Assembly (NCBI GenBank): GCA_964518645.1
Contig: CAZFGL010000032.1
Location: 1-18,918 of the forward strand
Origin: HGM13006 sp964518645
GTDB taxonomy: Bacteria; Bacillota; Clostridia; Oscillospirales; Oscillospiraceae
Length of the DNA: 18,918 bases
Reading direction: 5' to 3'
Of this stretch, positions 7,460-16,643 are shown piece after piece (within the stretch, counting starts at the first letter, position 1; every line of letters starts with the position of its first letter). The notes beneath the pieces were generated by a model. It was given only the letters and a program-made list of their open reading frames with translations. It did not search any database and was not told the DNA's origin. The translations under genes and the position numbers were made by a program.

Positions 7460-7468
7460 TGGTATAAT
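7460..7468 (+). promoter_or_regulatory. Extended -10 promoter upstream of secA
   Basis: TATAAT (7463-7468), a perfect -10, is preceded by TGG (7460-7462). No good -35 is seen at 16-18 bases upstream (the region is T-rich), typical of extended -10 promoters. A start near 7475 leaves a leader of about 75 bases. This is the only promoter I find for the five genes from secA to the dehydrogenase. Confidence 0.65.
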
Positions 7469-7549
7469 AATTCAATCATTTCATTAGGATGGGCGTTTTA
7501 TGTTTATCCTCTGATTGCTGATTATATGTACTGAAAGGACTTAATTATA

Positions 7550-10330
7550 ATGGGTTTATTCACCAATACCATGAACAAGCTCTTCGGCACCCACTCTCAG
7601 CGTGAAGTCAAAGCCATCACTCCCATTGTGGACAAAATTGAGGCTATGGGTGACCGCTACAAGGCCATGAGCGAAGCAGAGCTTAAAAACCAGACCGTTA
7701 TTTTAAAGGAACGCCTCAGCAAGGGTGAGACTCTGGATGACATTCTGCCGGAGGCTTTCGCAGCCATTCGTGAGGCCGCTGACCGGGTGTTGGGTATGCG
7801 CCCCTACCGTGTTCAGCTGATCGGTGGTATTGTCCTGCATCAGGGACGTATTGCCGAGATGAAAACCGGTGAAGGTAAAACACTGGTAGAGATTCTCCCT
7901 GCCTACCTGAATGCACTGGCAGGCAAGGGCGTCCACATTGTCACCGTCAACGACTATCTGGCAAAGCGTGACTCTGAGTGGATGGGCAAGGTATTCCGCT
8001 ATATGGGTCTTTCTGTGGGTCTGATTATTCACGATCTGAACAACCAGCAGCGCCGGGAGGCTTACGCCGCCGACATCACCTACGGCACCAACAACGAGAT
8101 GGGCTTTGACTATCTCCGTGATAACATGGCCACCTATAAAACCGAGATGGTGCAGCGTGGACACGCCTTCGCCATTGTGGACGAGGTGGACTCCATTCTG
8201 GTGGACGAGGCCCGTACTCCCCTGATTATTTCCGGCCGTGGAGAGGCATCCTCCCAGCTTTATGCCCAGGCGGATTCTCTGGTTTCCAGAATGAAGCGTC
8301 TGGTGTTCACCGATACCGACGACAAGGAAGCCCAGGACGATTATGACGGTGATTATATTGTAAACGAGAAGGATCGCACCGCCACCCTTACCGCCTCCGG
8401 CATCAAGAAGGCGGAGGAATTCTTCGGCATTGAGAACCTGTCTGATGCAGAAAACACCACCATCGCCCACCATGTCAATCAGGCCATGAAGGCCCGTGGC
8501 ATTATGAAGCGGGACATTGATTATGTGGTAAAAGACGGCCAGGTCATTATCGTTGACGAGTTCACCGGCCGCCTAATGTATGGCCGTCGTTACTCCGAAG
8601 GACTCCATCAGGCCATTGAAGCCAAGGAAGGCGTGGATGTTGCGCACGAGAGCAAGACTCTTGCCACCATCACCTTCCAGAACTTCTTCCGTCTGTATCA
8701 TAAGCTCTCCGGTATGACCGGTACCGCTCTCACCGAAGAGAACGAGTTTATGGAGATCTACAATCTAGACGTGGTTGAGATTCCCACCAACAAGCCCGTT
8801 GTCCGTATTGATCACCCCGATGTGGTCTACAAGTCCGAGCCGGGCAAATTCCGTGCGGTGATCCGCCAGATTAAGGAATGCAATGCAAAGGGTCAGCCGG
8901 TTCTGGTTGGTACCATTTCCATCGAAAAGTCCGAGGTGCTTTCCAAGCTTCTGAAGCGGGAGGGCATTCCCCATAATGTGCTTAACGCCAAGCACCATGA
9001 AAAAGAGGCAGAAATCGTTGCTCAGGCCGGTAAGCTCGGTGCCGTCACCATCGCCACCAACATGGCCGGTCGTGGTACCGATATTATGCTGGGTGGCAAC
9101 CCGGAATTCCTTGCGAAGAATGATCTGAGAAAGCAGGGTATGGACGAGGAACTGATCATCGAGTCCACCTCCTACGCAGATACTGACGATCAGGAGATTC
9201 TGGACGCCCGTGCCGCTTATCAGGAGCTTTACGACAAATACCACGCCATCACCTCTCAGGAGGCAGAGAAGGTTCGTGCCGCAGGCGGTCTTTTCGTGAT
9301 CGGCACTGAGCGTCACGAATCCCGTCGTATTGATAATCAGCTCCGTGGCCGTTCCGGCCGTCAGGGCGACCCCGGCGAGACCCGGTTCTACATCAGCCTT
9401 GAGGACGATCTGATGCGACTGTTCGGCACTGACCGGGTGTCCGGCATGATGGATCGGCTTGGTCTGGATGAGGACACCCCCATCGACCAGAAGCTGCTCT
9501 CCGGTGCCATTGAAAATGCCCAGAAGAAGAAGGAGGGCATCAACTTCCAGGCCCGTAAGAACGTGCTGGAATACGACGATGTTATGAACACCCAGCGCAA
9601 GGTCATCTACGAACAGCGCCAGAAGGTGCTGGACGGCGAGGATCTTCAGGACAGCCTGAGAAATATGCGCCGGGCCGTTTTCAAGGACGAAATTCACTCT
9701 GTTCTGGGCGAACGGAACTATGTGGACAGCCGTGATGAGCTGAAGGAAATCCTGAAAACCATGGAGGGGCTTTATTTCCCCAAGGATGTCTATGTACCCG
9801 ATGACAAGGCTCTGTCCGCCATCACCGCAGACAGTCTGCTTGATACAGTGATGGAGTTGTCTGACAAGACCTACGCCATGAAGGAGCAGGCATACACCTC
9901 TCCCCTGATGCGGGAGGCCGAGCGTGTGATCACCCTCCGGGTTGTGGATGAGTACTGGATGGATCAGATCGACGCCATGCAGGATCTGCGTCAGGGCATT
10001 GGCCTCAGAGCCTACGGCCAGAACGATCCGCTGGTAGAGTATAAGCGTGAGGGCTATGACATGTTTGTAGCCATGAACAACGCCATCCGGGAAGAGACCA
10101 CCCGTCGGCTTTTCCTGTTCCGGATCCAGAAAAACGAAACCCTGAAGCGTGAAAAGGTTGCAAAGGTCACCGCTGCCGGTGCCGCAACCGATAAAAGCGT
10201 CAAGAAGGAACCCATGAAGAAAAAGGTCAAGGTCGGCCGCAACGATCCCTGCCCCTGCGGCAGCGGAAAGAAGTACAAGAACTGCTGTCTGGACAAGGAC
10301 ATGGCAGCAGGTAAAAACACTGAATCCTGA
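7550..10330 (+). CDS. secA: Preprotein translocase subunit SecA (ATPase)
   Basis: This is the 926-residue motor ATPase that drives unfolded proteins through SecYEG. The Walker A loop MKTGEGKT is at 104-111, and the Walker B/DEAD-type DEVD at 211-214, followed by ILVDEARTPLIISG. ATNMAGRGTDIMLGG and GRSGRQGDPG form the second nucleotide-binding domain. The preprotein cross-linking domain lies within NBD1, and the helical scaffold and wing domains follow NBD2. After a basic linker the C terminus carries the zinc/SecB-binding motif CPCGSGKKYKNCC (901-913). Length is normal for a SecA1-type protein. GAAAGGA lies ten bases before ATG 7550. The stop overlaps the ribosome binding site of the next gene, indicating cotranscription with pgeF. 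Confidence 0.98.
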   Translation: MGLFTNTMNKLFGTHSQREVKAITPIVDKIEAMGDRYKAMSEAELKNQTVILKERLSKGETLDDILPEAFAAIREAADRVLGMRPYRVQLIGGIVLHQGRIAEMKTGEGKTLVEILPAYLNALAGKGVHIVTVNDYLAKRDSEWMGKVFRYMGLSVGLIIHDLNNQQRREAYAADITYGTNNEMGFDYLRDNMATYKTEMVQRGHAFAIVDEVDSILVDEARTPLIISGRGEASSQLYAQADSLVSRMKRLVFTDTDDKEAQDDYDGDYIVNEKDRTATLTASGIKKAEEFFGIENLSDAENTTIAHHVNQAMKARGIMKRDIDYVVKDGQVIIVDEFTGRLMYGRRYSEGLHQAIEAKEGVDVAHESKTLATITFQNFFRLYHKLSGMTGTALTEENEFMEIYNLDVVEIPTNKPVVRIDHPDVVYKSEPGKFRAVIRQIKECNAKGQPVLVGTISIEKSEVLSKLLKREGIPHNVLNAKHHEKEAEIVAQAGKLGAVTIATNMAGRGTDIMLGGNPEFLAKNDLRKQGMDEELIIESTSYADTDDQEILDARAAYQELYDKYHAITSQEAEKVRAAGGLFVIGTERHESRRIDNQLRGRSGRQGDPGETRFYISLEDDLMRLFGTDRVSGMMDRLGLDEDTPIDQKLLSGAIENAQKKKEGINFQARKNVLEYDDVMNTQRKVIYEQRQKVLDGEDLQDSLRNMRRAVFKDEIHSVLGERNYVDSRDELKEILKTMEGLYFPKDVYVPDDKALSAITADSLLDTVMELSDKTYAMKEQAYTSPLMREAERVITLRVVDEYWMDQIDAMQDLRQGIGLRAYGQNDPLVEYKREGYDMFVAMNNAIREETTRRLFLFRIQKNETLKREKVAKVTAAGAATDKSVKKEPMKKKVKVGRNDPCPCGSGKKYKNCCLDKDMAAGKNTES

Positions 10331-10340
10331 GGAGGGTTCT

Positions 10341-11147
10341 ATGAGCTTCCATGAACTCCGCCGCGAGGCACTTCTGCTTTATAAAAGTGATCTGTTGACC
10401 AGCCGCCACGGGTTTTCCACCCGTTACGGCGGGGTCAGCACCGGCTTTCTCTCCTCCATGAACCTGGGTGCTCACCGGGGAGATGCGCCTGAAAATGTTC
10501 GAAAGAACTACAAAATTCTCGGAGATGCCCTGGGATTTGATCCGAAAAAAACTGTTTTTTCCGTCCAGGTTCACCGTGACGATGTGCGCCATGTAACGAA
10601 AGAGGACTGGGGCAAGGGACTGATCCACAAGTCTGACTATCAGGCCGACGGTCTTATCACCAATGTTCCCGGTACCGCTCTGGTGGTTTTTTCCGCCGAC
10701 TGTGGCACCGTTCTTCTGGAGGATCCTGTCGCCGGTGCGGTAGGTGCCTGTCATGCAGGCTGGCGCGGAACCGCTATGGGGATCGCCGGGAAAACCGTCC
10801 GGGAAATGGTACGGGTCTTCGACTGCAAGCCGGAAAACATCCATGCTGCCCTTGGTCCCTGTATCAGCAAATGCTGCTTTGAGACTGATGGAGACGTTCC
10901 CGAGGCCATGATCGCCGCTCTGGGTGACGAGGCTATGCCTGCCATCACCCGTCAGGGGGAAAAGTATCATGTGGATCTGAAGTATATCAACCGGCTGTTT
11001 CTCACAAAGGCCGGCGTGCTTCCGGAAAGCATTGATGTCAGTCCTCTTTGTACCTGCTGTGACCCGGACACCTTCTGGACCCACAGAAAGCACCGGGATC
11101 AGCGTGGTTCTCTGGGTGCTGTGATCGTTGCAGGTGATGCGTTATGA
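10341..11147 (+). CDS. pgeF: Laccase-domain protein PgeF/YfiH (purine nucleoside phosphorylase family)
   Basis: This 268-residue protein belongs to the DUF152/Cu-oxidase_4 family. Members were annotated as polyphenol oxidases; E. coli PgeF (YfiH) is linked to peptidoglycan editing and some homologues show purine nucleoside phosphorylase or deaminase activity. The likely metal ligands are present: His78 (VQVHRDD), Cys121 (FSADCG) and His138 (CHAGWRGT). LGPCISKCCFE and the terminal CTCCDPDTFWTHRKH are also typical. The AGGAGGG site overlaps the secA stop and ends four bases before ATG 10341. The TGA stop overlaps the start of the next gene by four bases (ATGA), so translation is probably coupled. 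The placement before purL recalls a purine link, but which reaction this protein performs cannot be told from sequence. Confidence 0.88.
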   Translation: MSFHELRREALLLYKSDLLTSRHGFSTRYGGVSTGFLSSMNLGAHRGDAPENVRKNYKILGDALGFDPKKTVFSVQVHRDDVRHVTKEDWGKGLIHKSDYQADGLITNVPGTALVVFSADCGTVLLEDPVAGAVGACHAGWRGTAMGIAGKTVREMVRVFDCKPENIHAALGPCISKCCFETDGDVPEAMIAALGDEAMPAITRQGEKYHVDLKYINRLFLTKAGVLPESIDVSPLCTCCDPDTFWTHRKHRDQRGSLGAVIVAGDAL

Positions 11148-12895
11148 AAAAAAAGCTTTCCGGGCTGATCTGTCTGGCACTTACGTTCAGTCTTGTTACA
11201 GGCTGCACCAAGGATACCCCCGTGGGCACCACCGGCAACAACGGCTTCGGCAGTGTTCCTGAGGAAACCGCCTCCGCCATGGACAACACCCCTGTTATCA
11301 CCAACGGCACCTTTTCCATGCCCATAAACGCCAGCTACGGCTGGGATCCCTTTGCCTGTACCAGCATGGAAAACCGTGCCGTGATGCAACTGATCTACGA
11401 GGGGCTCTTCACCCTGACCCCCACCTTCGACGCAGAACCGGTGCTGTGCAAGGAATGCTCCGTCACCGAGGACGGACTGATCTATTATATTTCCCTGCAG
11501 GATGCCTGCTTCTCCGACGGTCGCACCATTACTGCCGAGGATGTTGTATATTCCTTTGAAAAGGCCGCGGAATCCAGCATCTATGCTTCCCGTTTCCGGG
11601 ATGTAAACAGCATGGCAGTGGACGGTACCTATGAAATCGTTATTTACATGAATAACCCCAACGACCGTCTCCCCTGTATGCTGGACTTCCCCATTATCCC
11701 CAATCTCAGTTCTACCTCCAGTCCCCTTGGAACCGGCCCCTTTGTCCGGGACGGAACTAACCAATTGGTGAAGAACACCAACTGGTGGCAGGGCGCAGAC
11801 AAGATTGCCTTTACTTCCGTGGGTCTGTTCTCCAGCAAATCCGCTGAGGATACCCGGGATAACTTTGAGATCGACACCATTCAGATGGTGTACAATGACC
11901 CCAACTCTTCCACTGCTGCAACTTACCACTGCGACTATGAGCTTTGGAACAGCAGAAGCACGGTCATGCAGTATCTGGGCTTTAACATGAACGAAGGCAT
12001 TTTCCAGGAGGAAGCCCTCCGTTCCGCTGTGCTCAAGGCCATCGACCGCTCTGAAATCGCAGAGAATGTGTATCACAACTTTGCTGATGCGGCAGTGCTC
12101 CCGGTCTCCCCTGTCAGTGACATGTATGACGATGGGCTGGCACGGCAGTACTCCTACAATCGTGAGACTGCGCTGGACGAATTGATGGACTGTGATTATT
12201 TCTATCTTCCCGACGATCACCCGGTGGTCACCGGTGCCATCTTTGACGATGACTATGTACCGGAAACAACAGAAGAGGAGGATTCCCTGCTTGAAGAGGA
12301 TCCTCTGGAAGATGAGGATGACCTGACTGACGAAGATCTGGACGATCTGGATGATCCGGAGGATCCCGATGACGGGGACGATACATCTGGTGACAAAAAG
12401 GATCCGGACGATTCCGCGAACAAGGGTTATAACCCGGTGACCATGCTGGTCATGAGCGGAAGCCTGCACCGGCAGGAGGCTGCGGAGCTGGTTGCAGAAC
12501 AGCTCACCAATGTAGGCTTCACGGTGAAGATACGGTACGTGGAGTACAGCGAGTTTATCTACACACTGACCAATCAGCCGGAGGAATGGGACCTTTACTA
12601 TGTAGATGCCTATCTCACCCCGGACTTTGATCTCCGAACCATTCTTTATCCCGGAAACGCCCTCAACTGCAACACTGTTCCCGAGGACGAAAAGCTCCGT
12701 TCCCTGTATTATAAGGCTTTGGAAAACAGCGGCAACCGTTATGATCTCTATGAATATCTCATGGAAAAAGCCTATATCTGCCCTGTTTTGTTTGAAAACA
12801 ACGCCGTTTTTACCACCCGCGGTGTTTTCTCCGGTCTGAATCCCACACCGGACAATATCTTTTACGGACTTACCAATATCACCATAAATAATTAA
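11144..12895 (+). CDS. Solute-binding lipoprotein, SBP family 5 (peptide/nickel type), with an acidic insert
   Basis: This 583-residue lipoprotein resembles the substrate-binding component of oligopeptide or nickel ABC transporters. The signal peptide ends in LVTGC (lipid-modified Cys21), followed by a Gly/Thr-rich tether. Family features are LIYEGLFTLTP, FSDGRTITAEDVVYSF, PLGTGPFV and QYLGFNMNEGIFQEEALRSAVLKAIDR, split here as separate blocks. Late motifs are AAELVAEQLTNVGFTVKI and WDLYYVDAYLTPDFD. Residues 374-423 are a low-complexity stretch with about 30 Asp or Glu in 50, inserted between the helix after YSYNRETALDELM and the strand NPVTMLVMSG. Its start overlaps the pgeF stop (ATGA), with AGGTGA six bases upstream. 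No permease or ATPase genes are nearby, so it is an orphan binding protein or does something other than import. The family is fairly sure; the ligand is unknown. Confidence 0.85.
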   Translation: MKKKLSGLICLALTFSLVTGCTKDTPVGTTGNNGFGSVPEETASAMDNTPVITNGTFSMPINASYGWDPFACTSMENRAVMQLIYEGLFTLTPTFDAEPVLCKECSVTEDGLIYYISLQDACFSDGRTITAEDVVYSFEKAAESSIYASRFRDVNSMAVDGTYEIVIYMNNPNDRLPCMLDFPIIPNLSSTSSPLGTGPFVRDGTNQLVKNTNWWQGADKIAFTSVGLFSSKSAEDTRDNFEIDTIQMVYNDPNSSTAATYHCDYELWNSRSTVMQYLGFNMNEGIFQEEALRSAVLKAIDRSEIAENVYHNFADAAVLPVSPVSDMYDDGLARQYSYNRETALDELMDCDYFYLPDDHPVVTGAIFDDDYVPETTEEEDSLLEEDPLEDEDDLTDEDLDDLDDPEDPDDGDDTSGDKKDPDDSANKGYNPVTMLVMSGSLHRQEAAELVAEQLTNVGFTVKIRYVEYSEFIYTLTNQPEEWDLYYVDAYLTPDFDLRTILYPGNALNCNTVPEDEKLRSLYYKALENSGNRYDLYEYLMEKAYICPVLFENNAVFTTRGVFSGLNPTPDNIFYGLTNITINN

Positions 12896-12920
12896 GGACG
12901 AGAAAATGGAGGTTTTTTTC

Positions 12921-15900
12921 ATGAATCAAGTCTATCGCTGCTACACGGAAAAGCGTCAGGGCTTTCAGGTAGAGGCAAACAATCTGCTCCGGGATCTCCG
13001 GGAGCAGCTCGGCATCACCGGTCTGAATGCCCTTCGGATCCTTTGCCGTTACGATGCGCAGGGCCTTTCTCAGGAGGTCTATGAGAAGGCACGGGTCGCC
13101 GTATTCTCCGAGCCCATGGTGGATGACATCTATGACGAGGCACTGCCTCAGCTGGGAGATGCCCATGTGTTCGCCGTGGAGGCACTGCCCGGTCAGTTCG
13201 ATCAGCGTGCTGACTCCTGTGCCCAGTGTATCGGTATTCTCACCTGCGGAGAGCGTCCTCTGGTGTCCGCTGCCAAGGTTTATGCCCTCTACGGCGATCT
13301 TACCGAGGAAGACATGGCCAAGATCAAGGGCTATGTTATTAACCCCGTGGAGACCCGTGAAGCAGGCCTTGACAAGCCCGCAAGCCTTCAGCAGACCTAC
13401 GCAATCCCCACAGAGGTTGAGACGCTCCATGGCTTCATTCAGCTGCCGAAGGACGGCCTTGCTCCCCTGATTGAGAAGTATGGTCTTGCCATGGACGTGG
13501 ACGATCTGAGCTTCTTCCAGGACTATTTCATCCGTGAAGAGCACCGTGATCCCACCATCACCGAGCTGAAGGTGGTCGATACATACTGGTCCGACCACTG
13601 CCGTCACACCACCTTCTCCACCCACATTGATTCCTCTGAAATCCTGGACAACGACGTCAAGGCTGCTTATGACCTTTATCTTTCCTGCCGTGAAGAGGTT
13701 TATGGTGAAAAGGCAAAGACCCGCCCCATCACCCTGATGGATATGGGCACGCTGGCTGCAAAGACCCTGAAAAAGCGGGGCATTCTGAAGAATCTGGACG
13801 AATCCGAGGAGATCAACGCCTGCTCCGTCCATGTAGACGCAGATATGGATGGCCAGACCGAGGACTGGCTCCTTATGTTCAAGAACGAGACCCACAACCA
13901 CCCCACAGAGATCGAGCCCTTCGGTGGCGCCGCTACCTGTGTCGGCGGTGCTATCCGTGACCCCCTGTCCGGCAGAAGCTATGTATATCAGGCCATGCGT
14001 GTAACCGGTGCAGGCGATCCTACTGTTCCCATCTCTGAAACCATCCCCGGCAAGCTGCCCCAGAGAAAGCTCACCACCACAGCTGCCGCCGGTTATTCCT
14101 CCTACGGCAACCAGATTGGTCTTTCCACCGGCCTTGTTCACGAATTCTATCACCCCGGTTATCTGGCAAAGCGTCTGGAGATCGGTGCTGTTGTAGGTGC
14201 TGCTCCCTCCTCCAATGTAATCCGCGAGGTTCCCGCCCCCGGGGACAGAATCATTCTGCTGGGTGGCCGTACCGGCCGTGACGGCTGCGGTGGCGCTACC
14301 GGTTCCTCCAAGAGCCACACCTCCGTTTCCCTGGAGACCTGCTCCGCCGAGGTACAGAAGGGTAATGCGCCTGAGGAACGTAAGATCCAGAGACTGTTCC
14401 GGAATCCCCAGGTCACCCGCATGATCAAGCGCTGCAACGACTTCGGTGCAGGCGGCGTTTCCGTAGCCATTGGTGAGCTTGCCGATGGTCTGGACGTGGA
14501 TCTCAATGCAGTTCCCAAAAAGTATGACGGACTGGACGGCACTGAGCTGGCCATCTCCGAATCTCAGGAGCGTATGGCTGTGGTCGTTGCAGCCGCAGAC
14601 GCTGAGGCATTCCTGCAGGAGGCAGCCAAGGAAAACCTGGAGGCTACCCTTGTGGCGACGGTCACCGAAAGCCCCAGAATGCTGCTCCGCTGGAACGGCA
14701 AGGCCATTGTAAACCTGAGCCGTGAATTCCTCTCCTCCAACGGTGCTGACAAGCACACCACCGTTTCCGTCCCCGCTCTGCCTCGTCCCGAGGCTGCTGC
14801 TCCCAGTGGCACCCCCTCTGAAAAGCTCCGTACGCTGGTTTCCAGCCTTGAATGCTGCTCTCAGAAGGGTCTGGTGGAACGTTTTGACGGTTCCATCGGC
14901 GCATCCTCCGTACTGATGCCCTTCGGCGGAAAGAACCAGACCACCCCCACGCAGGTCATGGCTGCACTGCTTCCCTCCGGAACCAGAGACACCAGCACCT
15001 GTTCCGTCATGGGCTTTGGCTTTAACCCTGTACTCTCCGCACAGAATCCCTTCGCCGGTGCTGCCACCGCAGTTGTGGAATCCGTGTCCAAGCTGGTTGC
15101 TGCGGGTTGTGATCCGGACAAGGCATACCTCACTTTCCAGGAGTACTTTGAAAAGCTCCGGACTGAGCCCGCCCGCTGGGGCAAGCCCTTCTCCGCACTG
15201 CTGGGTGCGTTCTCCGCACAGATCGGTATGGGTCTGGCCGCCATTGGCGGAAAGGACTCCATGTCCGGCTCCTTCAACGATCTGGACGTTCCTCCCACCC
15301 TTGTTTCCTTTGCCATTGCACCTCAGAATGCAGGCAAGGTCATCTCTCCTGAATTCAAGGCTGCCGGTCACCCGGTATATCTGTTCACCGTTCCCGGTTA
15401 CGAGGACTTCGCCGCAACCAAGGACATGTTCCATCATGTGCATGCGCTTACTGAATCCGGAAAGATTCTCTCCGCATGGTCTCTGACCGCCGGTGGTGCA
15501 GCAGAAGGTATCTTCAAGATGGCACTTGGCAACTGCGTTGGCTTCAAAGCTGCGGAAAACACAGATACAGACCTTCTCTTCCGTCAGAGCTACGGCTCCA
15601 TTCTGGCCGAATGCGCAGAACCTGTTGAAGGTGGCCTGCTTCTGGGTTATACCACAGAAGAGCCCGTCATTGATCTGGGCGACGGCAGTGTTTCCATCAT
15701 GGAGTATCAGACACTCTGGGAAGGCAAGCTGGAATCCGTGTTCCCCGTAAAGGCCGGAACCACTGAGACGGTTGCCCCCATCTCCTATGAGACCCGCATG
15801 AACCACGCCCCCGCCTACAACCACCTGAAGCCCAAGGCCGTGATTCCCGTATTCCCCGGCACCAACTGCGAATACGACACTGCCCGCGCCGTTGCAAAAT

Positions 15901-16625
15901 CCGGTGGCGAAGCCCAGATCATGGTCGTTCGGAACCTGTCCGCATCTGCCCTTACCGAGACTGTTAGGGCCATGGAAAAGGCCATCCGTTCCGCACAGAT
16001 GATCATTCTCCCCGGTGGCTTCTCCGGCGGTGACGAGCCCGACGGCTCCGGCAAGTTCATTGCATCCTTCTTCCGGAATCCTCAGCTCACCGATGCTGTG
16101 CATGATCTACTGAAGCAGCGTGACGGTCTGATGCTGGGTATCTGCAACGGCTTCCAGGCTCTGATCAAGCTGGGACTTGTCCCCTACGGCGAGATTGTCC
16201 CCATGGATGACAGCTGCCCCACCCTGACTTACAACCTGATCGGCCGTCACCAGTCCCTTTACACCACAACCAGAGTTGCCTCTGTAAAGTCTCCCTGGAT
16301 GATGCACTGCAACGTGGGCGACCTCCACAATATTCCCGTGTCCCACGGCGAGGGGCGCTTTGTTGCCACCGACACTGTGCTTCAGAAGCTGATCGAAAAC
16401 GGCCAGATCGCAACCCAGTATACGGATCTTGCAGGCAATCCCACCATGGACATCCGCTACAACCCCAATGGCTCCATGCTGGCCATTGAGGGCATCACCT
16501 CCCCCGACGGCCGTGTGTTCGGCAAGATGGGTCATACCGAGCGTGCCGGTGAATTTGTGGGCAAGAACATCTACGGCAACAAGTATCAGCCCATCTTCCA
16601 GGCTGGTGTTGATTACTTCAAATAA
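12921..16625 (+). CDS. purL: Phosphoribosylformylglycinamidine synthase, single-chain (PurL with fused PurQ domain)
   Basis: This 1,234-residue enzyme converts FGAR, glutamine and ATP into FGAM, the fourth step of purine synthesis. It is the long single-chain form in which the glutaminase is fused. The N-terminal PurS-like and linker regions are followed by the conserved SDHCRHTTF (224-232) and KNETHNHPTEIEPFGGAAT (321-339) of the synthetase core, and duplicated AIRS-like domains. The glutamine amidotransferase domain runs from about residue 970 to the end (FPGTNCEYD at 978). Its triad is Cys1075 (LGICNGFQ) with His1205 and Glu1207 (GHTER). The ATG at 12921 is eight bases after GGAGG (12908-12912); ATG 12906 overlaps that site and is rejected. 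It lies 25 bases after the lipoprotein gene and 18 bases before the dehydrogenase, within the secA operon. No purine riboswitch is seen near it. Confidence 0.96.
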   Translation: MNQVYRCYTEKRQGFQVEANNLLRDLREQLGITGLNALRILCRYDAQGLSQEVYEKARVAVFSEPMVDDIYDEALPQLGDAHVFAVEALPGQFDQRADSCAQCIGILTCGERPLVSAAKVYALYGDLTEEDMAKIKGYVINPVETREAGLDKPASLQQTYAIPTEVETLHGFIQLPKDGLAPLIEKYGLAMDVDDLSFFQDYFIREEHRDPTITELKVVDTYWSDHCRHTTFSTHIDSSEILDNDVKAAYDLYLSCREEVYGEKAKTRPITLMDMGTLAAKTLKKRGILKNLDESEEINACSVHVDADMDGQTEDWLLMFKNETHNHPTEIEPFGGAATCVGGAIRDPLSGRSYVYQAMRVTGAGDPTVPISETIPGKLPQRKLTTTAAAGYSSYGNQIGLSTGLVHEFYHPGYLAKRLEIGAVVGAAPSSNVIREVPAPGDRIILLGGRTGRDGCGGATGSSKSHTSVSLETCSAEVQKGNAPEERKIQRLFRNPQVTRMIKRCNDFGAGGVSVAIGELADGLDVDLNAVPKKYDGLDGTELAISESQERMAVVVAAADAEAFLQEAAKENLEATLVATVTESPRMLLRWNGKAIVNLSREFLSSNGADKHTTVSVPALPRPEAAAPSGTPSEKLRTLVSSLECCSQKGLVERFDGSIGASSVLMPFGGKNQTTPTQVMAALLPSGTRDTSTCSVMGFGFNPVLSAQNPFAGAATAVVESVSKLVAAGCDPDKAYLTFQEYFEKLRTEPARWGKPFSALLGAFSAQIGMGLAAIGGKDSMSGSFNDLDVPPTLVSFAIAPQNAGKVISPEFKAAGHPVYLFTVPGYEDFAATKDMFHHVHALTESGKILSAWSLTAGGAAEGIFKMALGNCVGFKAAENTDTDLLFRQSYGSILAECAEPVEGGLLLGYTTEEPVIDLGDGSVSIMEYQTLWEGKLESVFPVKAGTTETVAPISYETRMNHAPAYNHLKPKAVIPVFPGTNCEYDTARAVAKSGGEAQIMVVRNLSASALTETVRAMEKAIRSAQMIILPGGFSGGDEPDGSGKFIASFFRNPQLTDAVHDLLKQRDGLMLGICNGFQALIKLGLVPYGEIVPMDDSCPTLTYNLIGRHQSLYTTTRVASVKSPWMMHCNVGDLHNIPVSHGEGRFVATDTVLQKLIENGQIATQYTDLAGNPTMDIRYNPNGSMLAIEGITSPDGRVFGKMGHTERAGEFVGKNIYGNKYQPIFQAGVDYFK

Positions 16626-16643
16626 TGTCAGGAGGTATTTCTC

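Noticed and set aside
5568..7475. A 635-codon minus-strand open frame covering argS
   Set aside because: It covers the argS terminator and promoter and mirrors a complete ArgRS. No ribosome binding site or domain supports it.
11099..12922. A 607-codon minus-strand open frame opposite the solute-binding lipoprotein
   Set aside because: It overlaps both flanking genes' ends and has no recognisable motifs. The acidic insert on the plus strand simply reads as Ile/Val-rich sequence in reverse.
12879..16103. A 1,074-codon open frame on the minus strand opposite purL
   Set aside because: It lies antisense to a purL gene with full-length conserved motifs, and its translation is Gly/His/Leu-rich without a recognisable domain. 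It is a codon-bias shadow.
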